Source: Thermoflexibacter ruber
GTDB taxonomy: Bacteria; Bacteroidota; Bacteroidia; Cytophagales; Thermoflexibacteraceae
Reading direction: 5' to 3'
Length of the DNA: 52,340 nt
Assembly (NCBI RefSeq): GCF_900113045.1
Contig: NZ_FONY01000039.1
Span: 1-52,340 of the forward strand
Below, piece by piece: positions 36,710 to 45,886 of this stretch; positions within the stretch are counted from its first letter, which is position 1, and the number at the start of each line of letters is the position of its first letter. Position numbers and translations under genes: made by a program. The notes under the pieces are model-generated. The model saw nothing but the letters and a program-made list of their open reading frames with translations, was not told where the DNA came from and searched no databases.

Positions 36710-36800
36710 TGCTATTATAGCCTCGCCTTCACTAAATCTTTTTTTCATTAGACAACATTCAAAACGCTAATCAATCGTTTTTTAAAATCTCAAATTTTTA

Positions 36801-36830
36801 TTTGTTGTTTACAAAAGCTTTGTATATTGC
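36801..36830 (+). promoter_or_regulatory. Promoter of the GH43 operon
   Basis: TTTG (36801-36804), 18 bases, TATATTGC (36823-36830). The -7 part differs from TAnnTTTG at the last positions. The start would fall near 36837, just before the LacI-type operator. Confidence 0.4.
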
Positions 36831-36840
36831 ATCTAAATTT

Positions 36841-36856
36841 ATGCAATCGGTTGCAT
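36841..36856. promoter_or_regulatory. LacI-family operator-like palindrome before GH43
   Basis: ATGCAATCGGTTGCAT is a 16-base inverted repeat with one mismatched central pair and a central CG, close to the LacI/GalR pattern TGCAAnCGnTTGCA. It lies directly after the predicted transcript start and 37 bases before the GH43 ATG. That position suits sugar-responsive repression. The regulator gene is not in the window. Confidence 0.6.
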
Positions 36857-36892
36857 TATTTTTTATCTATTTGAAAATCAATTATAAACTCT

Positions 36893-37996
36893 ATGAAAAT
36901 GAAATTAAAAACAAATTCTCTTATGCTACTTACCTTCCTTGCTTTTACTTTCTGGGGGTGCGGGCAAGGTAGCCAAGAACAACAACAAGCAACCCAAGAA
37001 CAAGAAGCTCCCAAAGAGGAAAGCAAAAAGCCAATTTCTAAGCCCTTAGTTTCTCATATCTATACGGCTGACCCCTCTGCTCATGTTTTCAATGATAGAA
37101 TTTATATCTATCCTTCGCATGATATCGAATCCAACACCGCAGAAGACGACGAAGGGGGGCATTTTGACATGAAAGATTACCGAATACTCTCTATGGATAG
37201 CATAGGAGGCGAAGTAACAGAGCATGGAGTAGCTTTGGACATCAAAGATGTGCCTTGGGCAAAAAGGCAGATGTGGGCACCTGATGCCGCTTTCAAAGAC
37301 GGGACTTATTACCTATATTTCCCTGTGAAAGACAAGCAAGATATATTTAGAATTGGGGTGGCTACCAGTACCAAGCCAGAAGGTCCTTTTAAGGCAGAGA
37401 AAGAGCCTATCAAGGGAAGCTACAGCATGGATCCTGCCGTTTTCAAAGATGATGATGGTACTTATTACATGTACTTTGGAGGGATTTGGGGCGGTCAGCT
37501 CCAGCGTTGGTCTGGGGATAATACCTATAATCCAGAGGCAAAAAATAGAACTCCAGAGGAATTAGCCGTACTACCAAGAATTGCTAAGTTAGATGCCTCC
37601 ATGAAAGCCTTTGCGGAAGCACCTAAAGAAATCAAATTGGTAGATGAGAGTGGAAATATCTTTTATGAAAAAGACAATGACAAACGTTTTTTTGAAGCCG
37701 CTTGGGTGCATAAATACAAAGGGAAATACTATTTTTCTTACTCTACAGGAGATACTCATAATATCTGTTACGCTATTGGAGATAACCCTTACGGCCCTTT
37801 TACCTACAAAGGCATTGTGCTGAAGCCTGTGCAGGGCTGGACAAACCACCACTCTATCGTTGAGTTCAAAGGCAAGTGGTATTTGTTTTACCATGATACT
37901 GAACTTTCAGGAAAAACACACTTACGCAATGTGAAAGTTACTGAATTAAAATATAACGAAGACGGTACAATTCAGACGATTGAGCCTTATCAATAA
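36893..37996 (+). CDS. GH43-family glycoside hydrolase, lipoprotein
   Basis: The 367-residue protein has a lipoprotein signal (FWGCGQ) and a Gln/Glu-rich linker. A five-bladed GH43 propeller follows, with the three expected acidic residues: Asp in YTADPSAHVF (base), Asp in SMDPAVF (pKa modulator) and Glu in FFEAAWVHK (acid). Family members hydrolyse arabinan, xylan or arabinoxylan side chains; the exact linkage is not readable. It would act at the cell surface or in the periplasm. It opens an operon with an SDR dehydrogenase and a carbohydrate esterase, behind a LacI-type operator. Confidence 0.9.
   Translation: MKMKLKTNSLMLLTFLAFTFWGCGQGSQEQQQATQEQEAPKEESKKPISKPLVSHIYTADPSAHVFNDRIYIYPSHDIESNTAEDDEGGHFDMKDYRILSMDSIGGEVTEHGVALDIKDVPWAKRQMWAPDAAFKDGTYYLYFPVKDKQDIFRIGVATSTKPEGPFKAEKEPIKGSYSMDPAVFKDDDGTYYMYFGGIWGGQLQRWSGDNTYNPEAKNRTPEELAVLPRIAKLDASMKAFAEAPKEIKLVDESGNIFYEKDNDKRFFEAAWVHKYKGKYYFSYSTGDTHNICYAIGDNPYGPFTYKGIVLKPVQGWTNHHSIVEFKGKWYLFYHDTELSGKTHLRNVKVTELKYNEDGTIQTIEPYQ
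37430..37433. other. The only GATC found in the window
   Basis: It lies inside GGATCC (37429-37434) in the GH43 gene, at the Asp-Pro of SMDPAVF. Every other Asp codon before a C-starting codon that I checked is GAC, which avoids the site. Confidence 0.7.
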
Positions 37997-38005
37997 AAGA
38001 ACGAT

Positions 38006-38040
38006 AGAAATTCTATTTCTTTGAAAGGGATAGAATTTCT
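38006..38040 (+). other. Hairpin between the GH43 and SDR genes
   Basis: AGAAATTCTAT (38006-38016) pairs perfectly with ATAGAATTTCT (38030-38040) around a 13-base loop. There is no T run after it, so it is more likely an mRNA stability or processing element than a full terminator. Confidence 0.5.
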
Positions 38041-38070
38041 GTTGAGAATTTAGAAAAATCAATAATCAAG

Positions 38071-38814
38071 ATGACACCACAAAAAATAGCTATTGTAACA
38101 GGAGGAGGCTCAGGCATAGGCTTGGCAATTGCTCAAAAATTTGTCGCTAACCAGATTTTTACTATTATTATCGGGAGAGATAAGGAAAAATTAGAAAAAG
38201 CACAAGCAAGTTTAGGTGAACTTTGTGCCGCCATCTCCTTTGATTTGAATGACTTATCCCAAATTCCTGCCTTAGTGGAAAGCATAGCTCAGCAGTATGG
38301 GAAAATTGATATTTTGGTAAACAATGCGGGGATTAACATGAAAAAAGAATTGACGGAAGTTAGCGATGAGGATTTTCAAAGAATCCTACATACCAACGTA
38401 AGTTCCGTATTTGCTATGTCAAGAGAAGTAGTCAAACAAATGTTGAAACAAAAAAGTGGGGTTATTATCCATATCAGTTCTATGGCAGCCATGTACGGCT
38501 TGCCCAAAGTCATTGCCTACACTGCCTCCAAATCCGCTATTGAGGGAATGACTAAGGCAATGGCATCTGAGCTTTCTCCTTTGGGCATTAGGGTAAATGC
38601 CATCGCTCCTGGGTTTATCGCTACGGATATGTCTGCCAAAGCTCTCAACAATGACCCCGAACGCAAACAAAAAGTCCTTTCACGTACTCCTATGGGCTAC
38701 TTAGGCGAAACGGCAGATATTGGGGAAGCGGCTTTGTTTTTGGCTTCTGATGGGGCAAAATATATTACAGGCGTTTCTTTACGAGTAGATGGGGGAAATG
38801 CTATTGGATTTTAG
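38071..38814 (+). CDS. Short-chain dehydrogenase/reductase (FabG-like)
   Basis: The 247-residue classical SDR has the cofactor motif TGGGSGIG (residues 10-17), NNAG (84-87), the catalytic Ser137, Tyr150 and Lys154 (YTASK), and APGFIATDM. It is cytoplasmic and uses NAD(P). By sequence it could be a 3-oxoacyl-ACP reductase. Its place between a glycosidase and a carbohydrate esterase suggests oxidation of a released sugar or sugar acid instead. The gap to the next gene is short, consistent with co-transcription. Confidence 0.9.
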   Translation: MTPQKIAIVTGGGSGIGLAIAQKFVANQIFTIIIGRDKEKLEKAQASLGELCAAISFDLNDLSQIPALVESIAQQYGKIDILVNNAGINMKKELTEVSDEDFQRILHTNVSSVFAMSREVVKQMLKQKSGVIIHISSMAAMYGLPKVIAYTASKSAIEGMTKAMASELSPLGIRVNAIAPGFIATDMSAKALNNDPERKQKVLSRTPMGYLGETADIGEAALFLASDGAKYITGVSLRVDGGNAIGF

Positions 38815-38848
38815 AGTATTTTTTAGTAAATTAAGTAAATAGGTGAAA

Positions 38849-40786
38849 ATGAAAACCATAAAAATAGTTATCCTGCTTATTGTACTTTCTTCTTTTTGCA
38901 GTAATGCTCAGATTCGCCTACCTCGCTTGATTAGCGATGGCATGGTTTTGCAAAGGGACATCAAAGTAAAACTATGGGGCTGGGCATCTGCCAATGAAGC
39001 CATTAGCCTGACTTTCAAAGGGAAAACTTACCAAACCTCAGCCAACGAAGCAGGGAAATGGGTTTTGGAACTTCCTCCCCAAAAAGCGGGAGGTAGTTAT
39101 GATTTGATTTTTAAGGGAAAAAACGAGGTAAAAGTCAGTGATGTGCTTTTTGGAGATGTGTGGATTTGTAGCGGTCAGTCCAACATGGAATTGCCTATGG
39201 AAAGGGTAAGAGATAAGTATGCAGAAGAAATCGCCAAAGTGAACTATCCGCAAATTCGTCAATTTATAGTCCCTGATAAGTACGATTTTAACCAAGCCCA
39301 AGAAGATGTAAGCTCAGGGCAGTGGCAAGCGGCAGTTCCCAAGCATATTTTTGCTTTTTCTGCGGTGGCTTATTTTTTTGCCAAAGACATTTATGAAAAA
39401 TATAAAATTCCTATTGGCTTAATAAACAGTGCATTAGGAGGTTCTCCTGCGGAAGCATGGCTCAGTGAGGAAGCATTAAAAAAATTCCCTCACTACTACG
39501 AGGAAGCCCAAAAGTTTAAAAACAATGAACTTATCAAAGAAATAGAAAGCAACGACCAAAAAGTAAGCAATACTTGGTATCGCACACTCAATCAGAATGA
39601 TGAAGGCTTAAAAAATGCTTGGAAAAAACCAGATTTCAACGATGCTGATTGGCAGGAGATGTCTGTCCCTGGTTATTGGGCGGATAGTGGCTTGGGCAAT
39701 GTAAACGGCGTAGTTTGGTTTAGAAAGGAAATCAATGTCCCCGCATCTATGGTGGGCAAGCCAGCTAAGTTGCTCATGGGACGTATTGTAGATGCGGATT
39801 CTGTTTTTATCAATGGAACTTTTGTAGGCTCGGTTACTTACCAATACCCACCTCGCAGGTACGAGTTTGCCTCTACGATTTTAAAAGAAGGTAAAAACTC
39901 CATAGTGGTCAGGGTAGTAAATAACTCAGGCAGAGGTGGTTTTGTGTTGGACAAGCCTTACGAATTAATCGTTGATAACCAAACGCTTGACCTAAAAGGA
40001 AAATGGAAATTTAAGCTGGGGGCAAAAATGGAGGCATTGCCCAGCCAAACCTTTATTCGTTGGAAGCCGCTTGGACTTTTCAATGCCATGATTTACCCTT
40101 TGCTCAACTATGGCATCAAAGGCGTAATCTGGTATCAAGGGGAAGCTAATACCAAAAATCCTGCGGAATATACCGACCTGATGAGCAGTCTGATTACAGA
40201 CTGGCGCAAGCAATGGAAGCAAGGCGATTTTCCTTTCCTCTTTGTCCAATTAGTGAACTTTATGGAAACGAAAAAAGAACCTTCGGAAAGCGCATGGGCG
40301 GCACTTCGCCAAGCCCAATTGAAAACACTTTCTGTCCCCAACACAGGCATGGCAGTAGGCATAGACATAGGCGAATGGAATGATATTCACCCACTTAACA
40401 AGGAAGACGTAGGTAAACGCTTGGCTTTGCAAGCAAGAAAATGGGCATACAAAGACAAAAAAGTAGTTTATTCAGGTCCCATCTTCCAATCTATGCAAGC
40501 TAAAGACGGAAAACTTGTACTCAACTTTGCTCACATCGGCAAGGGCTTAATGGCTTTGGGTGGAGAACTGAAACAATTTGCAGTTGCAGGAGCGGATAAG
40601 AAATTTGTTTGGGCAAAGGCAGAAATCAAGAGAAATCAAGTCATTGTTTGGAGTGAAAATATACCTAATCCTGTGGTGGTACGCTATGCGTGGGCAGACA
40701 ATCCCGAGGGAGCAAACCTTTACAATAAAGAAGGTTTACCCGCTTCCCCTTTTGAGGCTTGGGTAGAAAGTGAAGATAGGAAATAA
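38849..40786 (+). CDS. Sialate O-acetylesterase-like (SASA family) carbohydrate esterase
   Basis: The 645-residue secreted protein has a signal peptide ending SFCSNAQ. A SASA-type esterase core is recognisable from GDVWICSGQSNMELPM (catalytic Ser near 111), INSALGGSPAEAWLS, GVIWYQGEANTKNPAEY and GIDIGEWNDIHP (catalytic Asp/His region). A jelly-roll-like segment (about 240-400, WYRTLNQNDEGLKNAWKKP onward) is inserted, as often seen in Bacteroidota members. Such enzymes remove acetyl groups from sialic acids or plant glycans. With GH43 in the same operon, hemicellulose deacetylation is more likely. The ATG at 38849 is chosen; a GTG six bases earlier is possible. Confidence 0.88.
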   Translation: MKTIKIVILLIVLSSFCSNAQIRLPRLISDGMVLQRDIKVKLWGWASANEAISLTFKGKTYQTSANEAGKWVLELPPQKAGGSYDLIFKGKNEVKVSDVLFGDVWICSGQSNMELPMERVRDKYAEEIAKVNYPQIRQFIVPDKYDFNQAQEDVSSGQWQAAVPKHIFAFSAVAYFFAKDIYEKYKIPIGLINSALGGSPAEAWLSEEALKKFPHYYEEAQKFKNNELIKEIESNDQKVSNTWYRTLNQNDEGLKNAWKKPDFNDADWQEMSVPGYWADSGLGNVNGVVWFRKEINVPASMVGKPAKLLMGRIVDADSVFINGTFVGSVTYQYPPRRYEFASTILKEGKNSIVVRVVNNSGRGGFVLDKPYELIVDNQTLDLKGKWKFKLGAKMEALPSQTFIRWKPLGLFNAMIYPLLNYGIKGVIWYQGEANTKNPAEYTDLMSSLITDWRKQWKQGDFPFLFVQLVNFMETKKEPSESAWAALRQAQLKTLSVPNTGMAVGIDIGEWNDIHPLNKEDVGKRLALQARKWAYKDKKVVYSGPIFQSMQAKDGKLVLNFAHIGKGLMALGGELKQFAVAGADKKFVWAKAEIKRNQVIVWSENIPNPVVVRYAWADNPEGANLYNKEGLPASPFEAWVESEDRK

Positions 40787-40844
40787 GAAGAATGTATGAT
40801 AAAACCTTTTCTAAAAGACTGCCAAAGTTGAAAGAGGAAAAGAG

Positions 40845-40852
40845 TATCTTTG
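40845..40852 (+). promoter_or_regulatory. Candidate -7 element of radA
   Basis: TATCTTTG fully matches TAnnTTTG and lies 38 bases before the radA ATG. The -33 region shows only weak similarity (GTTG at 40827-40830, spacing short). Confidence 0.45.
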
Positions 40853-40890
40853 TGAAAAGTCCGATATACGAGCCTAATCAAAGATAAAAC

Positions 40891-42282
40891 ATGGCAAAAG
40901 TTAAAACTTCTTATTTCTGCCAACATTGTGGTTATCAATCTCCTAAGTGGATGGGTAAATGCCCTTCATGCCAAAATTGGAATACTTTTGTAGAGGAGAT
41001 TATTCAGAAAGAAGAAAAGCCGACTTGGAAGTCGCACAGCAGTTCTTTGCAAATCGCCGCCAAACCCAAAATCATTACTCAAATAGACTACCAAGAACAA
41101 AACAGAATCATTACTTCTGATAATGAATTGAATAGGGCATTGGGAGGGGGCATCGTGCAGGGTTCTCTCATACTCATAGGTGGGGAACCAGGCATAGGAA
41201 AGTCGACGCTGATGCTACAAATAGCGATGAGTATGCCCACAGCCAAAGTGCTATATGTATCCGGGGAGGAGAGCGAACAGCAAATCAAGATGCGAGCAGA
41301 ACGTCTAAATATTCCCTCACAAGACCTAAGCAATAAAGAATCAGGGTGTTATGTACTCACAGAAACCAACACACAAAATATTTTCAAACAGATAGAAATT
41401 TTAGAGCCAGATTTGGTCATTGTGGATTCTATTCAAACGCTCACTACGGTAGCTATTGAATCTCCCGCAGGCAGCGTTTCCCAAGTGCGTGAGTGTGCAG
41501 GTGAAATGTTGCGATATGCCAAAGAAAGTGGTACACCTGTTTTCCTGATTGGGCATATTACCAAAGAGGGAACATTAGCAGGACCCAAGATATTGGAACA
41601 CATGGTAGATACGGTTTTACAATTTGAAGGAGATAGACATTTGAGTTACCGCATTTTGAGGACAGTGAAAAATCGCTTTGGTTCTACCTCAGAATTAGGG
41701 ATTTATGAAATGCGTTCTTCTGGACTAAGAGAAGTTACTAACCCTTCGGAAATTCTACTTTCACAGAGAGAAGGAGAGTTAAGTGGCATTACCATTGGCA
41801 CGACCTTAGAAGGGAATCGTCCCCTACTTGTAGAGGTACAGTCTTTGGTCAGCACAGCAACTTATGGTACGCCTCAGCGCAGTAGCACAGGTTTTGATGC
41901 CAAAAGACTCAATATGCTATTAGCTGTATTGGAAAAAAGAGGGGGCTATCGATTAGGCTCACAAGACGTTTTCCTCAATATTGCAGGAGGATTCAAGGTA
42001 GAAGACCCTGCCATAGACTTGGCAGTATGTGTGTCCATTATTTCCTCTTTAGAAGATGTACCTATCAGCGACCAAATTTGTTTTGCGGCAGAGGTAGGAC
42101 TTGGCGGGGAAATTCGTGCAGTGAATCGCATAGAAAACCGAATTGCCGAAGCACAAAAGTTAGGCTTTCATACTATTTTCATCTCTAAGTTCAATGCTAA
42201 GGGTCTTGACTTGCCAAGTTTTCAAATTGCTGTAAAGCCTGTAAGCAAGATTGGAGATATAGTGGAGTCTTTGTTTTTATAA
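40891..42282 (+). CDS. radA: DNA repair protein RadA
   Basis: RadA is a RecA-like ATPase that drives branch migration during recombinational repair. The 463-residue length is standard. The N-terminal C4 zinc finger has Cys10, Cys13, Cys24 and Cys27 (FCQHCGYQ, GKCPSC). Walker A is GGEPGIGKST, and VDSIQTL is in the Walker B region. The RadA-specific KNRFG motif is present, followed by a Lon-like C-terminal domain (AVLEKRGGYRLGSQDVFLN onward). It has its own candidate promoter and no operon partner. Confidence 0.97.
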   Translation: MAKVKTSYFCQHCGYQSPKWMGKCPSCQNWNTFVEEIIQKEEKPTWKSHSSSLQIAAKPKIITQIDYQEQNRIITSDNELNRALGGGIVQGSLILIGGEPGIGKSTLMLQIAMSMPTAKVLYVSGEESEQQIKMRAERLNIPSQDLSNKESGCYVLTETNTQNIFKQIEILEPDLVIVDSIQTLTTVAIESPAGSVSQVRECAGEMLRYAKESGTPVFLIGHITKEGTLAGPKILEHMVDTVLQFEGDRHLSYRILRTVKNRFGSTSELGIYEMRSSGLREVTNPSEILLSQREGELSGITIGTTLEGNRPLLVEVQSLVSTATYGTPQRSSTGFDAKRLNMLLAVLEKRGGYRLGSQDVFLNIAGGFKVEDPAIDLAVCVSIISSLEDVPISDQICFAAEVGLGGEIRAVNRIENRIAEAQKLGFHTIFISKFNAKGLDLPSFQIAVKPVSKIGDIVESLFL

Positions 42283-42287
42283 ACTAT

Positions 42288-42327
42288 GCTCAACCCCTAC
42301 AACTTCAAAGATTTTCAGGGGTTGAGC
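42288..42327. terminator. Hairpin between convergent radA and cytochrome genes
   Basis: GCTCAACCCCT (42288-42298) pairs perfectly with AGGGGTTGAGC (42317-42327). It lies five bases after the radA stop and seven before the end of the opposite gene. There is no strong T run on either side, so termination strength is uncertain. Confidence 0.55.
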
Positions 42328-42334
42328 AAAAAAA

Positions 42335-44251
42335 CTACTTTACACTCAAAATATACTGTGCCACTAACTTCAATTGCCTCTCTGACAGGTGCGACTGAGC
42401 TGGCATAGCCTCGCCCACACGCTTTTTGCCCGGTGCTTTTATCCACTGTATCATGGCGGCGGGATTGCCTTGATAAATTTGGGACATTTCTTTGATGGTA
42501 GGACCGATGAGTTTTTGGTCAAGGGCATGGCAAGCAGAGCAGTTTTCTTGGAAAACTTGCTTGCCCAAACTTACTTCTGCCGCCAACTGTTCTGGTGTAA
42601 GTTTCTCAGTTTTTGTATTTATTGCGGTTTTAGGCTTATCTAACGAAGCAGTTTTTGTAGGCGTAGTCATCGCCTTATTTTGAGTAACTTTTGCCTTTGG
42701 AGAATACTTAGCAACTATATTCGTTATTTTTTCACCTTCTGGAAACTCATTCAAAGTATAGTAACCAAAGTCATGTAAAAGAGGTACTTTCTCCTCCTTT
42801 GCAAGTACACCCATAGCCTTAATTTCATGCACGTAGTGCTGACGTAAACCCTCTACTACTAATCTCGCTCTCATACCATCTTCCGAAACCACCACCCCTT
42901 TGATTTTACACTCCTGCTCATTAATCATAGGGCTACCATACTTCCCGTGATGCTTGTAAATGAAACTCTTAATAGCGTATGAATCTATGTATTCTGCTGT
43001 AGTTCTATCCGCAGGCTTGGTAAATTCTAACTCAAATCCGTCAGGTTTGGCATATACGGCTTTGATTTCAAAGGGTATTTTTCCACTCCAAACCAGCCTT
43101 TGTAGGGCATAAGGAGCTTTCCCTGTACTTGCCCACCCGCGATTAGTTTGCCCTACGAACATGGAGCCATCTGTTCCCCAAGTCATACGTAAGACACCAG
43201 AAGCAAAACCTTCTCTAAATGGAAAAACAGCACCTTGATATTTGCCTTTGACTTTCTCTAAAAACACACGCATAATTTTGCTTTGTCCTTGGTCGCCTAC
43301 AAAAACTTGATTTTCAAATACGCCAAACTTGCCCGCCGTTTTATCAGGGACAATATCAGAAGTAGAGATACCTAAAATGCCATGTGGCAACCAAACTGAA
43401 GGAGGTTTAATTTTTCCCTTATTTTTGAGTTCCTCAGCCACCTCAAAAAGTGGTTTACCCGAGTCTGTGATGTCATTTCTTTTCAAACTCACAGGAGAGT
43501 TTGGCTCACTTGCCCAGTCCAGCCCTGCAGGATTCCCCCCAACAAAATCCCCTTGCTCTACGTGAGTGATAAAACCAGAACCTATCCAATCTCCTTGATT
43601 ATCAGAGTAAAAAATATCTCCTTCTGCATTAAAGCCCAAACCTGCGGGCGAGCGAACTCCTGTGGCGTATGGAACGAGTTTGCCTTCGGGAGTAATTTTG
43701 ACCATCCAGCCCCTCCACTTTACTTTGCTTCTCCCAATCCACCATTCAGGGTCAAAAAAGCCCACGTTGAACGTAACTATCATCTCGCCGTTGGGTAAAA
43801 ACTTAGGACCAAAGCTATATTCGTGATAGTTCCCTGACAAATCCCAAGAACAAACTGTTTCATATACATCAGCAATATCATCTCCGTTTCTGTCTATCAA
43901 TTTGGTAAGTTCACTTCTCTGGGCTACATAGAAGGCATTATCACGATAAGCTAAGCCCAAAATCTCGTGCAGTCCTTGTGCAAATAGTTTAAAATATGGA
44001 TTTTTCCCTTCTTTCATGTATGGATTCTCTATAAGCCAAACTTCACCTCTACGTGTAGCAACTGCTAATCTGCCGTCAGGTAGGCTCTCTACGCCCCCAC
44101 CTTCTAAGATAATCCCTTCTGGAATGGGCAGAGTAACCATTTTGTAATAGTCATTTTCTGTAGGAAGTTTGGGGGTTTCACTGGATTGGCTTAGTGCAGA
44201 GAATGAAAGCAAAAAGAATCCTAAGAAATAAAATACATTTTTCTTTTTCAT
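42335..44251 (-). CDS. Secreted beta-propeller dehydrogenase-like protein with C-terminal cytochrome c
   Basis: The 638-residue protein has a signal peptide ending SALSQ. A six-bladed propeller of the sorbosone/glucose dehydrogenase type follows (about 45-400, with VESLPDGRLAVATRRGEVW, HEILGLAYRDNAFYVAQR and GVRSPAGLGFNAEGDIFYSD). A linker comes next, and last a single cytochrome c domain with CSACH and a likely axial Met in EAMPAQSHLS. It should act in the periplasm, passing electrons from an oxidised substrate. No PQQ-specific motif was confirmed, so the propeller cofactor is uncertain. Confidence 0.85.
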   Translation of the reverse strand: MKKKNVFYFLGFFLLSFSALSQSSETPKLPTENDYYKMVTLPIPEGIILEGGGVESLPDGRLAVATRRGEVWLIENPYMKEGKNPYFKLFAQGLHEILGLAYRDNAFYVAQRSELTKLIDRNGDDIADVYETVCSWDLSGNYHEYSFGPKFLPNGEMIVTFNVGFFDPEWWIGRSKVKWRGWMVKITPEGKLVPYATGVRSPAGLGFNAEGDIFYSDNQGDWIGSGFITHVEQGDFVGGNPAGLDWASEPNSPVSLKRNDITDSGKPLFEVAEELKNKGKIKPPSVWLPHGILGISTSDIVPDKTAGKFGVFENQVFVGDQGQSKIMRVFLEKVKGKYQGAVFPFREGFASGVLRMTWGTDGSMFVGQTNRGWASTGKAPYALQRLVWSGKIPFEIKAVYAKPDGFELEFTKPADRTTAEYIDSYAIKSFIYKHHGKYGSPMINEQECKIKGVVVSEDGMRARLVVEGLRQHYVHEIKAMGVLAKEEKVPLLHDFGYYTLNEFPEGEKITNIVAKYSPKAKVTQNKAMTTPTKTASLDKPKTAINTKTEKLTPEQLAAEVSLGKQVFQENCSACHALDQKLIGPTIKEMSQIYQGNPAAMIQWIKAPGKKRVGEAMPAQSHLSERQLKLVAQYILSVK

Positions 44252-44310
44252 AATTAGCTTTGATAATCAATTAGTTGTGATTTTTTATTTATAGTTCTGT
44301 TAGAGATTTT

Positions 44311-44544
44311 TCAAACAGCAAGTACTCCTTTGATTTCAGGGACTTCATTTTTGATGGTTTGCTCCACGCCTGCCTTCAAAGTCATCACAGACATCGGACA
44401 AGAGCTACAAGCCCCGATGAGTTCTACTTGGGCAATCATTTCATCAGAAATATCCAATAACTTTACATTCCCCCCATCTGCCTCCAAATAGGGTCTGATA
44501 TGATTCAAGGCATTTTCCACCTTTTGTATGAGTTCTGTTTTCAT
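44311..44544 (-). CDS. NifU C-terminal domain (Nfu-type) Fe-S scaffold
   Basis: The 77-residue protein is a single Nfu domain: an N-terminal helix (VENALNHIRPYLEADGGNV) and the cluster-binding CSSCPMS motif (two cysteines per monomer, shared across a dimer). It would hand Fe-S clusters to target enzymes. It lies 73 bases after nuoB on the same strand. That is functionally sensible, because NuoB carries a [4Fe-4S] cluster. Confidence 0.93.
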   Translation of the reverse strand: MKTELIQKVENALNHIRPYLEADGGNVKLLDISDEMIAQVELIGACSSCPMSVMTLKAGVEQTIKNEVPEIKGVLAV

Positions 44545-44617
44545 ATATTCAAGCTATAAATATAGTGTTGCAAATATAGGATTTTAGATTATAATTTCTG
44601 GATTTCTAACATATTAG

Positions 44618-45154
44618 TCAAATTGAGCTATTTTCTTGCATTTTTAACAAGGTTTCAATTGCCTTAGGCGCATCATTTTGTTTAAGTTTAATTTTCTCTT
44701 GTAATTTCAAAAAACCACCAATCAATGCCTCTGGACGCGGCGGGCAGCCTTGCACATAGACATCAACAGGAATAATTCTGTCCACTCCTTTGACTACATG
44801 ATAGCCATGCTCCCAATAAGGTCCTCCGCAGTTGGAGCAGCTTCCCATAGAAATCACGTAGCGAGGCTCTGACATTTGCTCATATAAGCGGCGAATGCGG
44901 TCAGCCATCTTAAAAGTTACCGTGCCAGCTACTATCATTACATCGGACTGTCGGGGTGAGGCACGTGGGAAAACGCCGATTCTGTCCAAATCATAATTAG
45001 AAGTATAAGCCCCCATCATTTCTATGGCACAACACGCCAAGCCAAAACTCATAGGCCAAAGCGAGGACAAACGCGCCCAGGTCAGTAAATCGTCTAACTT
45101 TGCTACTATGATTCCTCCTTCTCCTGTTTTTATTCTCTCAGCAAAATTCATCAT
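44618..45154 (-). CDS. nuoB: NADH-quinone oxidoreductase subunit B
   Basis: NuoB holds the terminal N2 [4Fe-4S] cluster of complex I. The 178-residue protein shows [12 protein letters not shown] (two adjacent cysteines), [26 protein letters not shown] and [11 protein letters not shown], which together supply the four cysteine ligands. The start is one of two tandem ATG codons (45154 or 45151); an upstream TTG is not needed. No nuoA, nuoC or nuoD gene lies beside it. Its neighbours are an Nfu scaffold downstream and a divergent lipoprotein upstream. Confidence 0.96.
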   Translation of the reverse strand: MMNFAERIKTGEGGIIVAKLDDLLTWARLSSLWPMSFGLACCAIEMMGAYTSNYDLDRIGVFPRASPRQSDVMIVAGTVTFKMADRIRRLYEQMSEPRYVISMGSCSNCGGPYWEHGYHVVKGVDRIIPVDVYVQGCPPRPEALIGGFLKLQEKIKLKQNDAPKAIETLLKMQENSSI

Positions 45155-45270
45155 TTGCAACTCTTTTAGAGGTTAATTCGTCTTTTATAAAAACTAAACT
45201 TAGGCTTTTTTATACCTTCCCAAACAATAATTTGTTTTTAAAACTTCAAATTAATGGGTATTTTATTAAA

Positions 45271-45303
45271 TTTGTAACAAAAATTATAGAGAAAGTATTT
45301 TTA
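45271..45303 (+). promoter_or_regulatory. Candidate promoter of the small lipoprotein gene
   Basis: TTTG (45271-45274), 21 bases, TATTTTTA (45296-45303, one mismatch to TAnnTTTG). It would give a very short leader before the ATG at 45320. Confidence 0.4.
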
Positions 45304-45319
45304 AAAGTATAAAATTCTT

Positions 45320-45841
45320 ATGAAAAAGTATTCTTTAACCATTTACGGACTTTTGCTACTTGCCTTTTTGTTCAATTCTTGTAAGACAAATATTATAGAA
45401 GTGCCTCCGCCAGACTATATAGATATTATGACTAAAGCAGGTACATTCAAGATGTTTAAAAGATTTGATAGTGGCACAGAGGAGGATAGACTATTTAAGT
45501 CCCGTAATGCAGACATTGTCATAAAAAAATCGCCTACGCCTAACGAAGTACTTTTTGAGGAAACTTACAAGCAAAATGAAAGGGACGTAACAGTTACCTA
45601 TCGTGTAACCTTGGTGGACCCTACTGCCTTTTCCAATGCAGTTAAGTTGAGCATTGCACGCCAGACAATAAACAACGACACCTATGAGGGAACGATACAC
45701 CCCGATTTGGCAAGTAATAACTTGCAAGGTTTTTTCGAGGCTTTCGATGCCAATGACAAAAAAGACCCTAAAACACCAGTCAATAGATTGATATTCGCAC
45801 TTAGGGTGAACGGGGAACGCTGGCTCTATGGAGCAAGATAA
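45320..45841 (+). CDS. Small lipoprotein of unknown function
   Basis: I do not recognise the family. The 173-residue protein has a clear lipoprotein signal (LLLAFLFNSCKT, lipidated Cys21). The mature part is mixed in charge with predicted strands (VTVTYRVTLVDP) and no cysteine pair, repeat or catalytic motif. It ends in an Arg-rich tail (VNGERWLYGAR). It is divergent from nuoB and has a terminator directly after it, so it is probably monocistronic. Confidence 0.8.
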   Translation: MKKYSLTIYGLLLLAFLFNSCKTNIIEVPPPDYIDIMTKAGTFKMFKRFDSGTEEDRLFKSRNADIVIKKSPTPNEVLFEETYKQNERDVTVTYRVTLVDPTAFSNAVKLSIARQTINNDTYEGTIHPDLASNNLQGFFEAFDANDKKDPKTPVNRLIFALRVNGERWLYGAR

Positions 45842-45886
45842 AAACACTTGGAAAAATTCATCTAATCTTCTAAATCTTTTATCAAA

